A stretch of DNA of 64,000 nt from Parapedobacter deserti (GTDB lineage: Bacteria > Bacteroidota > Bacteroidia > Sphingobacteriales > Sphingobacteriaceae), in the NCBI RefSeq assembly GCF_042646065.1, contig NZ_JBHRTA010000059.1:1-64000 (forward strand), read 5' to 3'. Both the position numbers and the translations under genes were made by a program. Below, piece after piece: positions 35,905 through 44,497 of this stretch (its first letter is position 1; the number at the start of each line of letters is the position of its first letter). The notes below the pieces were generated by a model. It was not told the DNA's origin. It saw only the letters and a program-made list of their open reading frames with translations, and ran no database searches.

Positions 35905-37057
35905 AGTGATCGATATATGTTGAGTCCGCCAATTGGCGGAACGTTTGATATTTATATAGTAAAACTAATTGCAAAGATAAGTCTAAAAATAATATTTTGG
36001 GGTTTGCATTACGCTCAATGTGGTAGTGTGCCTCCTCAAACAACCCAATGGCGCGTTCGATCTGCCCCAGCGGGTAGTGATTGCTGAACTTTTTTGCAAA
36101 ATCCAATTCCGTACCGGGCAGGTGGACCAATGCAGCCATCCCGGCCTTCAACAGCAAAATCTGCCTCATCATATTCAAGGCATAAAGCAGGAAGCTTTTC
36201 TGGTTTTCGCGGCCCATCTTGGCCAGTTCCTCTTCGCAAACCTTGATCAACGAGGCTCCGGCGTCCGTCACGCAGAAGCGCAGCCAGCGGATCATCAGGT
36301 CGAAATGTCCCTTGGTATCATCGCCCAGCAGGTTGATAGCTTGCTGAATATTACCATTACTGATAAACGCGATTTCGGCCGCTTGATTTGCGCCCAGCTG
36401 ATGAGCATCCATCAGGTATTTAGACACGTCGGCATCGCTCATGCGATTGATCTTCACCAGCTGGGTGCGCGAGATGATGGTATTCAGTATCTTGTCCTGA
36501 TTCTCGGCCACAAGCAAAAACAATGTCTTTTCAGGCGGTTCCTCAATGAGCTTCAGCAACGCGTTTCCCTGGGTATCGAGGTACTCCGGCAGCCACATGA
36601 TCAGCACCTTGTACTCGGCTTCAAAGGCCTTCAGGCTAAGCTTTTTGATGATGTGATGCGCCTCGGCAATATTGATGTTGGCTTGCTTATTTTCAGCATC
36701 CAACTGGCTGCGCCAGTGTTCAAGGCCAAGATACGGATTGGTCAAAAAGGCTTTGCGCCATTCTTCTGCGTAAGTGGCAGCGGTATCCTCCTTGTGTTTG
36801 GCAAAAAACGGATAAGAAAAATGCAGATCGGGATGAATCAGCTTGCTGTATTTCCGGCAGGCCGCGCATTGACCGCAGCTATCTTCGGGCTGCTTGTTCT
36901 CGCAATTGACGTACTGGGCATACGCCAGCGCCAACGCCAGGCTCCCGCTCCCCTCCGGCCCGAGAAACAGCTGCGCATGGCTTACGCGGTTTTCAGCTAC
37001 GGTGTTGATGAGCTGCTGCTTGACTTCCTGCTGCCCGATAATCTCGTTAAATAACAT
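35894..37057 (-). CDS. holB: DNA polymerase III delta-prime subunit
   Basis: A 387-residue clamp-loader subunit. N-terminal AAA+ domain with a degenerate P-loop GPEGSGSL (33-40; no Lys, as is normal for delta-prime, which does not hydrolyse ATP). A zinc module has Cys52, Cys61, Cys64 and Cys67. GNALLKLIEEPPEKTLFLL and SRTQLVKINR (SRC-like sensor region) follow. A helical collar ends the protein. It opens a four-gene minus-strand operon, and its end overlaps the ricT start by 11 bases. The promoter -7 lies about 80 bases upstream. Confidence 0.92.
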   Translation of the reverse strand: MLFNEIIGQQEVKQQLINTVAENRVSHAQLFLGPEGSGSLALALAYAQYVNCENKQPEDSCGQCAACRKYSKLIHPDLHFSYPFFAKHKEDTAATYAEEWRKAFLTNPYLGLEHWRSQLDAENKQANINIAEAHHIIKKLSLKAFEAEYKVLIMWLPEYLDTQGNALLKLIEEPPEKTLFLLVAENQDKILNTIISRTQLVKINRMSDADVSKYLMDAHQLGANQAAEIAFISNGNIQQAINLLGDDTKGHFDLMIRWLRFCVTDAGASLIKVCEEELAKMGRENQKSFLLYALNMMRQILLLKAGMAALVHLPGTELDFAKKFSNHYPLGQIERAIGLFEEAHYHIERNANPKILFLDLSLQLVLLYKYQTFRQLADSTYIDHYGM

Positions 37058-37363
37058 ATTCCGGTTAAGATTCCTTCCGATTAATTCTGTATTTATCCGC
37101 TGGACGCTTTAACGATTAACGCAGTCCAATTTCCAAAGGTACTAAAAAGCACCCAAAAGCACGTCATCGATCCGTTGTTTGGGCGTATACACACCCATAC
37201 CATCATTAAAGCCGGTTTTATCCGTTTAAAAACGTTTATAAACGGATATATCCGTATATCATCCGGTTATTTTTCCCGGGCAGCGCCACTTTTGCCCTGT
37301 CGATGGTTCGGAAACGCCATCGTTCGTTAACTACTTGTTTTACTTTTTTAAATTTTAAGTATC
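37058..37363. promoter_or_regulatory. holB-ssb divergent intergenic region with dense palindromes
   Basis: About 305 bases without a gene. It holds the minus-strand holB -7 box TACCTTTG (37141-37134), and an AT-rich block (37220-37262) with two inverted repeats. ATCCGTTTA (37220-37228) pairs with TAAACGGAT (37239-37247) over 10 bases. ACGGATATATCCGT (37242-37255) is a perfect 14-bp palindrome that shares sequence with the first. A further hairpin, CGATGG-N10-CCATCG, lies near 37301-37322. The ssb -7 may be TACTTTTT (37341-37348). Confidence 0.5.
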
Positions 37364-37705
37364 ATGAACACCTTAAAAAACAGCGTACGGTTGACCGGCT
37401 TTCTCGGCAGCGACCCCGAAGTGAAAACATTCAACAACAACAAGAGCCTCGCCCGGGTATCCATAGCGACCAATGAACGGTACCGCAACGGGCAGGGGGA
37501 GTGGGTCACTGACACGCAGTGGCATAATCTGGTATTCTGGGGGAGGCAAGCAGCCTTTGCACAAAAAAGCCTTACCAAAGGCTCAGAGATTGCCATTGAG
37601 GGCAAACTGGTGAACCGCCAGTACGTCGATAAGGACGGTGTGACCCGCCACATCACCGAAATCACTGTAAGCGAGGTGCTTCAACTCAACCGTAAACCGG
37701 AGTAA
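37364..37705 (+). CDS. ssb: Single-stranded DNA-binding protein, short form
   Basis: A 113-residue OB-fold SSB. The fold elements are LTGFLGSDPEVKTF, LARVSIATNERY, WHNLVFWGRQA, GSEIAIEGKLVNRQY and ITEITVSEVLQL. Normal bacterial SSBs have a long linker and an acidic DDDIPF-like tip that recruits repair and replication proteins; this one ends right after the OB fold (RKPE). Such short SSBs are usually secondary paralogs, or natural-competence or mobile-element types. No mobile gene is adjacent. It is a single-gene unit, with a strong terminator right after it. Confidence 0.9.
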   Translation: MNTLKNSVRLTGFLGSDPEVKTFNNNKSLARVSIATNERYRNGQGEWVTDTQWHNLVFWGRQAAFAQKSLTKGSEIAIEGKLVNRQYVDKDGVTRHITEITVSEVLQLNRKPE

Positions 37706-37716
37706 CACCGCGGGCC

Positions 37717-37777
37717 GCGGATGTCTTGACGCCAGATTGTGTTCAGCCTCCCGGTGCGTTAAGACATCCGCATTTTT
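37717..37777 (+). terminator. Terminator after ssb with a long loop
   Basis: GCGGATGTCTT (37717-37727) pairs perfectly with AAGACATCCGC (37761-37771); a G-T wobble and an A-T pair extend it inward. A run of five T (37773-37777) follows. The loop is about 30 bases, longer than usual. It stands shortly after the ssb stop and ends that transcript. Confidence 0.65.
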
Positions 37778-37838
37778 CATCCGCATCAGTTGTCCCGCGC
37801 GGTGATGAGCCGTGTGACCGATTCATGTATCTTTTTGA

Positions 37839-37869
37839 TTGGCAATTCATGCGGGTTTCATTAGCTTTG
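37839..37869 (+). promoter_or_regulatory. gcvT promoter
   Basis: TTG (37839-37841), a 20-base spacer and TAGCTTTG (37862-37869) match the Bacteroidota consensus. The ATG is at 37895, giving a leader of about 20 bases. Confidence 0.6.
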
Positions 37870-37894
37870 TCCCGAAATTAAATGCCGGTACCCA

Positions 37895-38977
37895 ATGGTA
37901 AAAAACACAGCGCTCACAGACACCCACATCGCTTTAGGAGCCAAGATGGTCCCTTTCGCGGGGTTCAATATGCCCGTCCAATATTCGGGAATTAACGACG
38001 AACACGAAACGGTCCGGAAAGGCGTGGGCGTATTTGATGTCAGCCACATGGGCGAGTTCATCCTGAAGGGAGACCGCGCACTTGACCTCGTGCAGAAAAT
38101 AAGTTCGAACGATGCATCCAGGTTGTACGATGGCAAAGTGCAGTACGCCTATATTCCCAACGAAACGGGAGGCATCGTGGACGACTTTCTTGTATACCGC
38201 ATTGATGAGAAGACCTACTTCCTGGTGGTCAATGCTTCCAACATCCAAAAAGACTGGGACTGGATTTCCAGGCACAATACATACGGTGTAACGATGAAAA
38301 ACATTTCGGATGAAACCTCGCTGTTTGCCGTCCAGGGCCCCAAGGCAGCCGATGCGCTAGCCGCGCTCACCGACATCGATCTGGCTACCATGGAATACTA
38401 CACGTTCAACAAAGGTGTTTTTGCGGGGGTGGACAACGTTTTGGTTTCCGCGACAGGTTACACCGGGGCCGGCGGTTTTGAAGTATATGTCTCCAACAAA
38501 GACGCTAAAAAAGTGTGGGAAGCCATCTTTGAAGCCGGCGCACCCTACGGGATCAAACCCATCGGGTTGGGTGCCCGCGATACGTTACGCCTCGAAATGG
38601 GGTTCTGTCTTTACGGCAATGACATTGATGACACCACGTCACCCCTGGAGGCGGGGCTGGGCTGGGTAACCAAGTTTACCAAGGACTTTGTAAATGCCGA
38701 AGGCCTGAAAAAGCAAAAAGAAGCTGGTTTGCAAAATAAACTGGTTGGATTCGAAATGGTAGAACGGGGCATCCCGCGCCACGGATATGAGATTCTGGAC
38801 GAACACGGCAATCCGATCGGGCGGGTCACATCGGGCACACAGTCGCCTACGCTCCGGAAATCCATCGGGTTGGGCTATGTCGCCATTGAGCACGCCAAAG
38901 AAGGCAATGAAATCTATATTGGCATACGCGACAGCAAGGTAAAAGCAGTGGTGGTAAAACCCCCTTTCGTCAAATAA
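37895..38977 (+). CDS. gcvT: Aminomethyltransferase (glycine cleavage T protein)
   Basis: A 360-residue T protein of the glycine cleavage system; transfers the aminomethyl carbon from the H-protein lipoyl arm to tetrahydrofolate. Hallmarks: VPFAGFNMPVQY at the start, GVFDVSHMGE, the folate-binding SATGYTGAGGFEVYV, GLGARDTLRLEMGFCLYGNDID and the C-terminal GTQSPTLRKSIGLGYV. Length and order are typical. gcvH and gcvP are not in the window. Its own promoter is seen; comB follows by 8 bases and is co-transcribed. Confidence 0.96.
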   Translation: MVKNTALTDTHIALGAKMVPFAGFNMPVQYSGINDEHETVRKGVGVFDVSHMGEFILKGDRALDLVQKISSNDASRLYDGKVQYAYIPNETGGIVDDFLVYRIDEKTYFLVVNASNIQKDWDWISRHNTYGVTMKNISDETSLFAVQGPKAADALAALTDIDLATMEYYTFNKGVFAGVDNVLVSATGYTGAGGFEVYVSNKDAKKVWEAIFEAGAPYGIKPIGLGARDTLRLEMGFCLYGNDIDDTTSPLEAGLGWVTKFTKDFVNAEGLKKQKEAGLQNKLVGFEMVERGIPRHGYEILDEHGNPIGRVTSGTQSPTLRKSIGLGYVAIEHAKEGNEIYIGIRDSKVKAVVVKPPFVK

Positions 38978-38985
38978 TCCGGTCT

Positions 38986-39726
38986 ATGGACATGAAATCG
39001 GTTCAAGTCTGCCTTAGCCCTGCGTTACTGCCCTTCTACGAGCTGGATGACGCCGTAGCCGTGGTCATCGACATTTTCAGGGCATCCTCATCCATTTGCT
39101 ATGGGCTGGCCAACGGCGCCAAAGCCATTATCCCCGTTGCAGACCTCGATGAGTGCCTGCCTTACCGGGGAAACGGCTGCCTGGTGGCCGCCGAACGAAA
39201 TGGAGAAGTGGTCGAAGGATTTGATTTCGGCAACTCGCCATTTTCATACACCAAGGAAAACATAGCCGAGAAGACCGTCGTGCTAACCACGACAAACGGC
39301 ACGCAGGCTATACGGCGCTGTTTAGCGGCTAAAAGAGTGGTCATTGGTTCATTTCTGAATATCACAACGCTTTCAGACTGGCTGAGAAAGCAGGATCACC
39401 CGATCCTGCTGGTCTGTTCCGGCTGGAAGAATCACTTCAGCTTAGAGGATACAGTCTTTGCCGGTGCCGTGGTAAACCGGCTCAAAACCGATGGTACGGT
39501 GATTGATGATGCGGCTCAAGCGGCCGAAAGCCTCTACCTCGAAGCGCGCGGAGACCTCGCCACCTATCTCCGTAAAAGCTCCCATCATCAACGTATGCAG
39601 CGCTTGCATATCGAGCAGGACATCGCTTTTTGCCTCCGGGAGGATCTGGTGTCAGTGATACCTGTCCTGGAAGGCAAGGAACTGGTCTGCTTGAACGAAC
39701 CCGCAGCGCCCGTCGGCCGACCATAA
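38986..39726 (+). CDS. 2-phosphosulfolactate phosphatase-family (ComB) protein
   Basis: A 246-residue enzyme of the ComB family. ComB hydrolyses 2-phosphosulfolactate to sulfolactate in archaeal coenzyme M synthesis. VVIDIFRASSSICYGLANGA, LVAAERNGEVVEGFDFGNSP, VLTTTNGTQAIRRC and LVCSGWKNHFSLEDT are typical conserved segments. Many bacteria without coenzyme M have it, and in those its substrate is unclear, so the family name should not be read as function. It is joined to gcvT by 8 bases. Confidence 0.85.
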   Translation: MDMKSVQVCLSPALLPFYELDDAVAVVIDIFRASSSICYGLANGAKAIIPVADLDECLPYRGNGCLVAAERNGEVVEGFDFGNSPFSYTKENIAEKTVVLTTTNGTQAIRRCLAAKRVVIGSFLNITTLSDWLRKQDHPILLVCSGWKNHFSLEDTVFAGAVVNRLKTDGTVIDDAAQAAESLYLEARGDLATYLRKSSHHQRMQRLHIEQDIAFCLREDLVSVIPVLEGKELVCLNEPAAPVGRP

Positions 39727-39742
39727 CGCTTATTGCTTATTA

Positions 39743-39928
39743 TTATTTTTTGGTCAGGTGCCTGATTTGCTTTAGCAGCCGGTATTTTAGGTACCCCAAC
39801 ACCAGCGTAATCGCCACCGCAATGGCCAATATCGGATAGTCGCTGCTGTTGTATGCGGCAACAGCGCTGAGCAACATCAATATCAACCCCACATTCAACA
39901 GGATGTTGTAAAAAAAATACCGCTTCAT
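39743..39928 (-). CDS. Small two-helix membrane protein (DUF6358-like)
   Basis: 61 residues with helices at about 7-24 and 29-45, an NSSDYP loop between and a basic tail KYRLLKQIRHLTKK. The overall pattern resembles the short DUF6358 family of Sphingobacteriaceae; this is a recollection and is not certain. The frame extends upstream to 40150, but that part overlaps the rhodanese in another frame, so MKRYFF at 39928 is the start. It lies 13 bases after the rhodanese and shares its transcript. Confidence 0.65.
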   Translation of the reverse strand: MKRYFFYNILLNVGLILMLLSAVAAYNSSDYPILAIAVAITLVLGYLKYRLLKQIRHLTKK

Positions 39929-39941
39929 CAATACCCGTCCG

Positions 39942-40256
39942 TTAATACACCTGCATATCGGGATCGAATGCATCGCGCCATGCGAGAATTCCTCCTTTGA
40001 GGTTGTAAAGGTTATCATAGCCTTCGCGCTCAAGCAGCATGATCGCCTGCGCACTTCGCTTGCCGCTGCGGCAGTGCACCACCACCGGCTTATCGCGGGC
40101 GATTTTATTCTGCTCAAGGACAATGTCTGCCAACGGAATGTTTTCGCCACTCAGGTTAGACGTGTCGTATTCAAATTCCTCCCTTACGTCGATCAACTGG
40201 AAATCTTCCTTGCCGTCGATTTTGTCCTTAAGCTCTTCAACCGTTATCTCTTTCAT
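39942..40256 (-). CDS. Rhodanese-like domain protein
   Basis: A 104-residue single-domain rhodanese. MKEITVEELKDKIDG opens the fold, LIDVREEFEYD is the conserved CH2-like motif, and HCRSGKR (Cys62) is the active-site loop that carries persulfide sulfur. GGILAW closes the domain. It could move sulfur to cyanide or to a thiol acceptor; a partner is not clear. The frame continues upstream to 40430, but the start at 40256 begins exactly at the domain. Unlike PspE, no signal peptide is present, so it is cytoplasmic. Confidence 0.9.
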   Translation of the reverse strand: MKEITVEELKDKIDGKEDFQLIDVREEFEYDTSNLSGENIPLADIVLEQNKIARDKPVVVHCRSGKRSAQAIMLLEREGYDNLYNLKGGILAWRDAFDPDMQVY

Positions 40257-40400
40257 GTTCGATCGTGTTTTACCATTCAAACTTAGGAAAGTTTGTCGTG
40301 TTAAACAAACTTTTTCGATTGCGCATGGTCCCTGAAACCACGTGAGCCGAAAAATACAAGGATATGCGACAAGATGAATGAGATACTTCGGAAAATTGCA

Positions 40401-40408
40401 TACTTTTG
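40401..40408 (+). promoter_or_regulatory. -7 element of the M28 peptidase gene
   Basis: TACTTTTG fits TAnnTTTG, 20 bases before the ATG at 40429. No -33 TTTG is seen at the proper distance. Confidence 0.4.
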
Positions 40409-40428
40409 GCATACATAAACGTCGGAAC

Positions 40429-41742
40429 ATGTCAAAGACAATACGCTTTTATACCGGGATACTGTGCTGTTGGTTGTTCGCTGGATGCGCAGTCCGCCAA
40501 TCAGCCGATCGCATTGCGGACACGAAAGAAGTAACGAGACTGCTCAACACATTGGCGGCAGACGATATGGAGGGCAGGGCATCCTTTTCACCCGGTATCG
40601 AACGGGCCGCTGAATTCATTGAGTCTGAGTTCAGGAAGATCGGGTTGGCGCCCTATTCGGAAGGCGGCTATCGTCAGACGTTCGAGGTGACGCGCATAAC
40701 CCCTGCCACATGGGAGGTAACACTGGATGGCTCAGCGGTTCCCCAGGAGCGTATTATTATCTCAAGCAACAATTCGGGCCTCAATTGGAATACGGATCCC
40801 ACGGTATCTGTTGCCCAGATCAAGGCCGGGGACGACTTTGCCCAACGTTTCCGGGAAATATCTAGCGGGAAAAAGGACGCTTTGGTGATTGTGGACAACA
40901 GCTTTGCAAGTCTATTCGAGCGATACAGCGGGATGCTGATGCGCGGCAGGATCAGCCAGCAGACCGCATCGGTCTCGGCAACCCCTTCCGTTGTCTTTGT
41001 GTTGGCGGATCAGGTGCCCCAGTCGTTCCGTGTCAGCTTCACGAATACTGTCGAAAAGTTGCCGCTTTCCAATATGATCGGCGTATTGCCCGGCAAATCA
41101 CGGCCGGATGAATATGTAATTTTTTCCGCGCATTACGACCACATTGGCATCATTGAACCCGTTGGGCAAGATTCAATTGCCAACGGAGCAGATGATGACG
41201 CCTCAGGTGTGTCCGCGGTGCTCGCGTTAGCGAACTATTATAAAAAGCGGGGCGACAATGCCCGGACGCTATTATTCGTTGCATTTACGGCTGAAGAAAT
41301 AGGCCTAGTGGGATCGAAATACTTTTCGCAGCAGATCAACCCGGACGAGGTGGTCGCCATGATCAATATCGAAATGATCGGTAAGGATTCACGGTTCGGC
41401 CCAAACGCGCTGTACGTGACCGGTTACAATCAGTCTGATCTGGCTGAAATCATGCAGGCAAACGTAAAAGGGACGGAATTTACGTTCCATCCCGATCCCT
41501 ATCCTACACAAAATCTATTTTACCGCAGCGACAATGCGTCGCTAGCGGCGGCCGGTGTACCGGCACATACCTTCTCGACGGTACAGATTGAAAAGGACAT
41601 GTACTATCACACGGTGGATGATGAGTTGGAAACATTGAATATCAGCAACATCGTTTCCGCCATAAGGGCTATCGCCTTGGGAGCGCAAAGCATTGTGTCT
41701 GGAGACGACACACCGCGCCGCGTGCCTAAGCTCAGCCAATAG
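40429..41742 (+). CDS. M28-family zinc aminopeptidase lipoprotein
   Basis: A 437-residue lipoprotein (lipobox LFAGC, Cys20). Residues about 30-215 hold the leading region with an inserted PA-like segment. The M28 catalytic domain (about 215-430) has the zinc ligands in order: His of FSAHYDHIG, Asp of NGADDDASG, the Glu-Glu of FTAEEIGLVGS, the acidic residue of NIEMIGKD and the final His of PAHTFSTVQ. All are intact, so it should be active, removing N-terminal residues from peptides at the envelope. It stands alone; the rhodanese diverges from it. Confidence 0.9.
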   Translation: MSKTIRFYTGILCCWLFAGCAVRQSADRIADTKEVTRLLNTLAADDMEGRASFSPGIERAAEFIESEFRKIGLAPYSEGGYRQTFEVTRITPATWEVTLDGSAVPQERIIISSNNSGLNWNTDPTVSVAQIKAGDDFAQRFREISSGKKDALVIVDNSFASLFERYSGMLMRGRISQQTASVSATPSVVFVLADQVPQSFRVSFTNTVEKLPLSNMIGVLPGKSRPDEYVIFSAHYDHIGIIEPVGQDSIANGADDDASGVSAVLALANYYKKRGDNARTLLFVAFTAEEIGLVGSKYFSQQINPDEVVAMINIEMIGKDSRFGPNALYVTGYNQSDLAEIMQANVKGTEFTFHPDPYPTQNLFYRSDNASLAAAGVPAHTFSTVQIEKDMYYHTVDDELETLNISNIVSAIRAIALGAQSIVSGDDTPRRVPKLSQ

Positions 41743-41755
41743 CCTTTATTCAGGC

Positions 41756-42004
41756 TTATAACCAGCTGACCACCACTAACGCCAAAGTCCAGGTCCATAT
41801 CATACCGTCGCACGACGGCCTCAGGAGTCCGTTGTACCATTTTGGAATCCGTCCTTCCACGGCCCCACTTTCGTTACGGTCCTCCGCCCCGCGCCTCCTT
41901 GCACGCGTATCATGCTTCGTTGCCGTTTTGCTTACCACCGCGGCATCCTTTACTTCTGCTTCAAACTGCCCATCTACTTTGTCGTTCTCTACTAACATGG
42001 TCAT
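41756..42004 (-). CDS. Possible small membrane-anchored protein
   Basis: 82 codons on the minus strand. The N-terminal 65 residues are polar and highly charged, and the C-terminus is a short hydrophobic segment (GMIWTWTLALVVVSWL, a possible tail anchor). GGAAG lies 6 bases before the ATG, which argues for translation. No family is recognised. A plus-strand frame of similar length (41832-42113) overlaps it. The rest of the 41743-42146 gap shows nothing else convincing, apart from a T/A-rich block near 42050-42085. Confidence 0.4.
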   Translation of the reverse strand: MTMLVENDKVDGQFEAEVKDAAVVSKTATKHDTRARRRGAEDRNESGAVEGRIPKWYNGLLRPSCDGMIWTWTLALVVVSWL

Positions 42005-42146
42005 ATCTTCCTATCTATTTGGGGTGCTAACAGATCCAAGCCTCATTTGTTTATTTTTTTTACCAGAAAAAAGCACCAAAACAAAAATAAGCAAGCCGTG
42101 TTGCCTTTCATGAAGATGAATTGATTACGTACCAACACAATCGGCT

Positions 42147-42362
42147 ATGGGAACTGACAAGCATGAAAACGACATCCGGCGGAAAGGCCGGCCTGCAGGG
42201 CGCGGCAAAAGCGGCACCAACCTGCGCGATGCCTTCGCCGTGAATACTGCCGATGAAGACCGGCAGGTAAGCGACCGTTATCTGGAAAACGATAAAATAC
42301 CGGCTCCAAACGTGCCGGTAAAAAACCCCAACCGGAACCCGGATAAAGACACACAAGACTGA
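42147..42362 (+). CDS. Small basic/acidic disordered protein
   Basis: 71 residues, MGTDKHENDIRRKGRP onward, with many Asn, Asp, Arg and Lys and almost no hydrophobic core; ends NPDKDTQD. No domain recognised. It is 27 bases before the next small gene, and both lead into treZ, so all three may be one transcript. Disordered charged small proteins are common in desiccation and osmotic stress, but that is only suggestive. Confidence 0.55.
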   Translation: MGTDKHENDIRRKGRPAGRGKSGTNLRDAFAVNTADEDRQVSDRYLENDKIPAPNVPVKNPNRNPDKDTQD

Positions 42363-42389
42363 GATTGTAAGGATTATAATTTTATAGCC

Positions 42390-42674
42390 ATGAGTACATC
42401 CAAACAGACCCACGATCATGAGGAGATCAAGAAATGGGCAGCGGAACGCGGTGGGGTCCCTGCCAAAGTCAGGAGCACCGGGGGCAGCTCGGACAATGAG
42501 GGCATACTGCGCATCCATTTCCCGGAAAACAGCGAGCACCGGCAGGAGCTAAAAGAAATCCCGTGGGAAGATTTTTTCCAGGAGTTTGACGAAGAAAAGC
42601 TGGATTTCCTGTACCAGAATCGGAAAGCGGATGGGGAGCTGAGTACGTTTCATAAGTTTGTTAATCGCCAATGA
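42390..42674 (+). CDS. Small conserved protein upstream of treZ
   Basis: 94 residues. It has the pattern HEEIKKWAAERGG-x-P-A, then GILRIHFPE, a Glu-Ile-x-W-(E/D)-x-FF segment (EIPWEDFFQEF) and LDFLYQ near the end, finishing with F-x-KFV. I recall a family with this pattern that is often mislabelled as a 1,4-alpha-glucan branching enzyme; it is far too short to be one. It is also found near stress and trehalose genes. No catalytic residues are known. Its stop overlaps the treZ start (ATGA), so the two are translationally coupled. Function unknown. Confidence 0.8.
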   Translation: MSTSKQTHDHEEIKKWAAERGGVPAKVRSTGGSSDNEGILRIHFPENSEHRQELKEIPWEDFFQEFDEEKLDFLYQNRKADGELSTFHKFVNRQ

Positions 42675-44497
42675 ACCCAACAGTGCTACTACCTCACGGC
42701 TGCCATATCGGAACAGACAAGGCCTGCCATTTCAGTGTATGGGCGCCACTGAAAAAAGAAGTGATCCTGCATATCGTTTCACCGGAGGAGCGACTTATCC
42801 CCATGGAACGCTCCAACGAGGGGTATTTCCAGGTCACGGTGGAGGATTGCCCGCCAGCTGCCCGTTATTATTTCAATCCGGACCGTGCCGGCGATCTTCC
42901 GGATCCGGCTTCGCATTTCCAGCCCGAGGGCGTACACGGGCCTTCTGCAGTGGTAGACCACACCACGTTCGAGTGGTCCGACAGCGGGTGGGAAAACCCA
43001 GGCCTCCAGGACCTGATATTGTACGAGCTGCATGTAGGCACCTTTACCGAAGCGGGTACGTTTGACGCAATCATCCCGCGGCTGGAAGACCTGCTGGCTA
43101 CGGGCATCAATGCCATTGAAATCATGCCCGTGGCCCAATTCTCCGGAAACCGCAACTGGGGATATGACGGGGTCTTCCCTTATGCCGTGCAAGATTCCTA
43201 TGGTGGCCCCGAGGGGCTGAAACGACTGGTGAATGCCTGCCACCGGCTTGGGATAGCCGTCATCCTTGACGTTGTATACAACCATCTGGGGCCCGAAGGC
43301 AACCGGCTTCCGCAATTCGGTCCCTATTTTACAGATGCCTATAAAACACCCTGGGGTGACGCCATCAACTTTGACGGACCCTGGTCTGACGGCGTACGCG
43401 ATTACTTCGCATCGAATGCAATCCATTGGTTTCACCACTATCATATCGATGGCCTTCGTCTGGATGCCATCCACGCGATCTTTGACAACGGGGCGGTACA
43501 TATCCTGCAGCGCATCAACGAAGCAGCAGACCAGTACGCACAGCAAACGGAAAAGTCTGTGCACATGATTGCCGAAAGCGACCTCAACGCGCCAAGGGTC
43601 ATCCAAAATTTCAAGGCCGGTGGTTACGGCTTCGATGCCCAGTGGTTAGACGATTTCCACCACGCCCTGTTTGTGGCACTGTACCCCGAGGGGAAGGATC
43701 GCTATGAAGACTTTGGCACGGTGGAGCAGCTGGCCAAAGCCTACACCGATGGATTCGTGTACAGCGGAGAATACACGAAGGCTCGCAAGCGGAAGTACGG
43801 CGCATCGTCAGCGGGCATTCCCGGATTTAAATTCGTGGCCTTTATCCAAAACCATGACCAGGTAGGCAACCACAAAAACGGCGAGCGGTTATCGGTACAG
43901 CTGCCGGATTCCCACCTGCGCATCGCCGCAGCGGCCCTGCTGCTCGCGCCTTATATCCCCATGCTGTTCATGGGAGAGGAATACGGCGAGGAAAGGCCTT
44001 TTCTCTACTTCACCAGCCACAGCGACGAGCAGCTGGTAGAACTGGTGAGGGAAGGACGCAAGGAAGAATTCGGGCATTGGCTGGGCGAAGAAGATCCTCC
44101 AGATCCCCAAGCCGAATCAACCTTCCGTGCTTGTGTGCTCGACTGGTCGAAGCGTACGCAGGGAAAACACCGGCACCTGCTGGCGTGGCACAGGCGGCTG
44201 ATCCACCTGCGCCGAAGCCATGTGGCGTTGCAGAACTTCAATAAAACCGGTACCCAGGTCGATGTGCTGAGTGAGCATGCCTGGGCGTTGCTTCGCCAGG
44301 ACGAAACGGAGAAGTCGCAGCTTTTGGCGTTGTTCAACCTGTCTGATCAGCCGCTTCCGCACACGCTTCCGCAAAACACAACATGGATCTGTTTGTTAGA
44401 TTCAACAGTGCCGGACCCCGAAGGGGGGCATACGGTCAATCCGGACAGCCTCACCCTGCCGCCGGCGAGCGTACTTGTTTTTGCTTCAACAACATGA
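42671..44497 (+). CDS. treZ: Malto-oligosyltrehalose trehalohydrolase
   Basis: A 608-residue GH13 enzyme that cuts trehalose from the end of maltooligosyl-trehalose, the second step of the TreYZ pathway. N-terminal CBM48-like domain (about 1-95), then the barrel: GNRNWGYDGVFPYAVQ, DVVYNHLGPEGN, nucleophile Asp in GLRLDAIHAI, acid/base Glu in IAESDLN, and the third acidic residue in QNHDQVGNH. GYGFDAQWLDDFHHALF is TreZ-specific. It overlaps the upstream small gene and is followed by a small lipoprotein and a GH13 alpha-glucosidase. TreY is encoded as a fusion across the locus on the other strand. Confidence 0.95.
   Translation: MNPTVLLPHGCHIGTDKACHFSVWAPLKKEVILHIVSPEERLIPMERSNEGYFQVTVEDCPPAARYYFNPDRAGDLPDPASHFQPEGVHGPSAVVDHTTFEWSDSGWENPGLQDLILYELHVGTFTEAGTFDAIIPRLEDLLATGINAIEIMPVAQFSGNRNWGYDGVFPYAVQDSYGGPEGLKRLVNACHRLGIAVILDVVYNHLGPEGNRLPQFGPYFTDAYKTPWGDAINFDGPWSDGVRDYFASNAIHWFHHYHIDGLRLDAIHAIFDNGAVHILQRINEAADQYAQQTEKSVHMIAESDLNAPRVIQNFKAGGYGFDAQWLDDFHHALFVALYPEGKDRYEDFGTVEQLAKAYTDGFVYSGEYTKARKRKYGASSAGIPGFKFVAFIQNHDQVGNHKNGERLSVQLPDSHLRIAAAALLLAPYIPMLFMGEEYGEERPFLYFTSHSDEQLVELVREGRKEEFGHWLGEEDPPDPQAESTFRACVLDWSKRTQGKHRHLLAWHRRLIHLRRSHVALQNFNKTGTQVDVLSEHAWALLRQDETEKSQLLALFNLSDQPLPHTLPQNTTWICLLDSTVPDPEGGHTVNPDSLTLPPASVLVFASTT

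Noticed and set aside
36020..37054. 344-codon plus-strand frame opposite holB
   Set aside because: It is the exact antisense of a conserved holB gene and has no family pattern of its own.
41832..42113. 93-codon plus-strand frame
   Set aside because: Overlaps the better-supported minus-strand frame, which has a ribosome-binding site; the plus frame has none.
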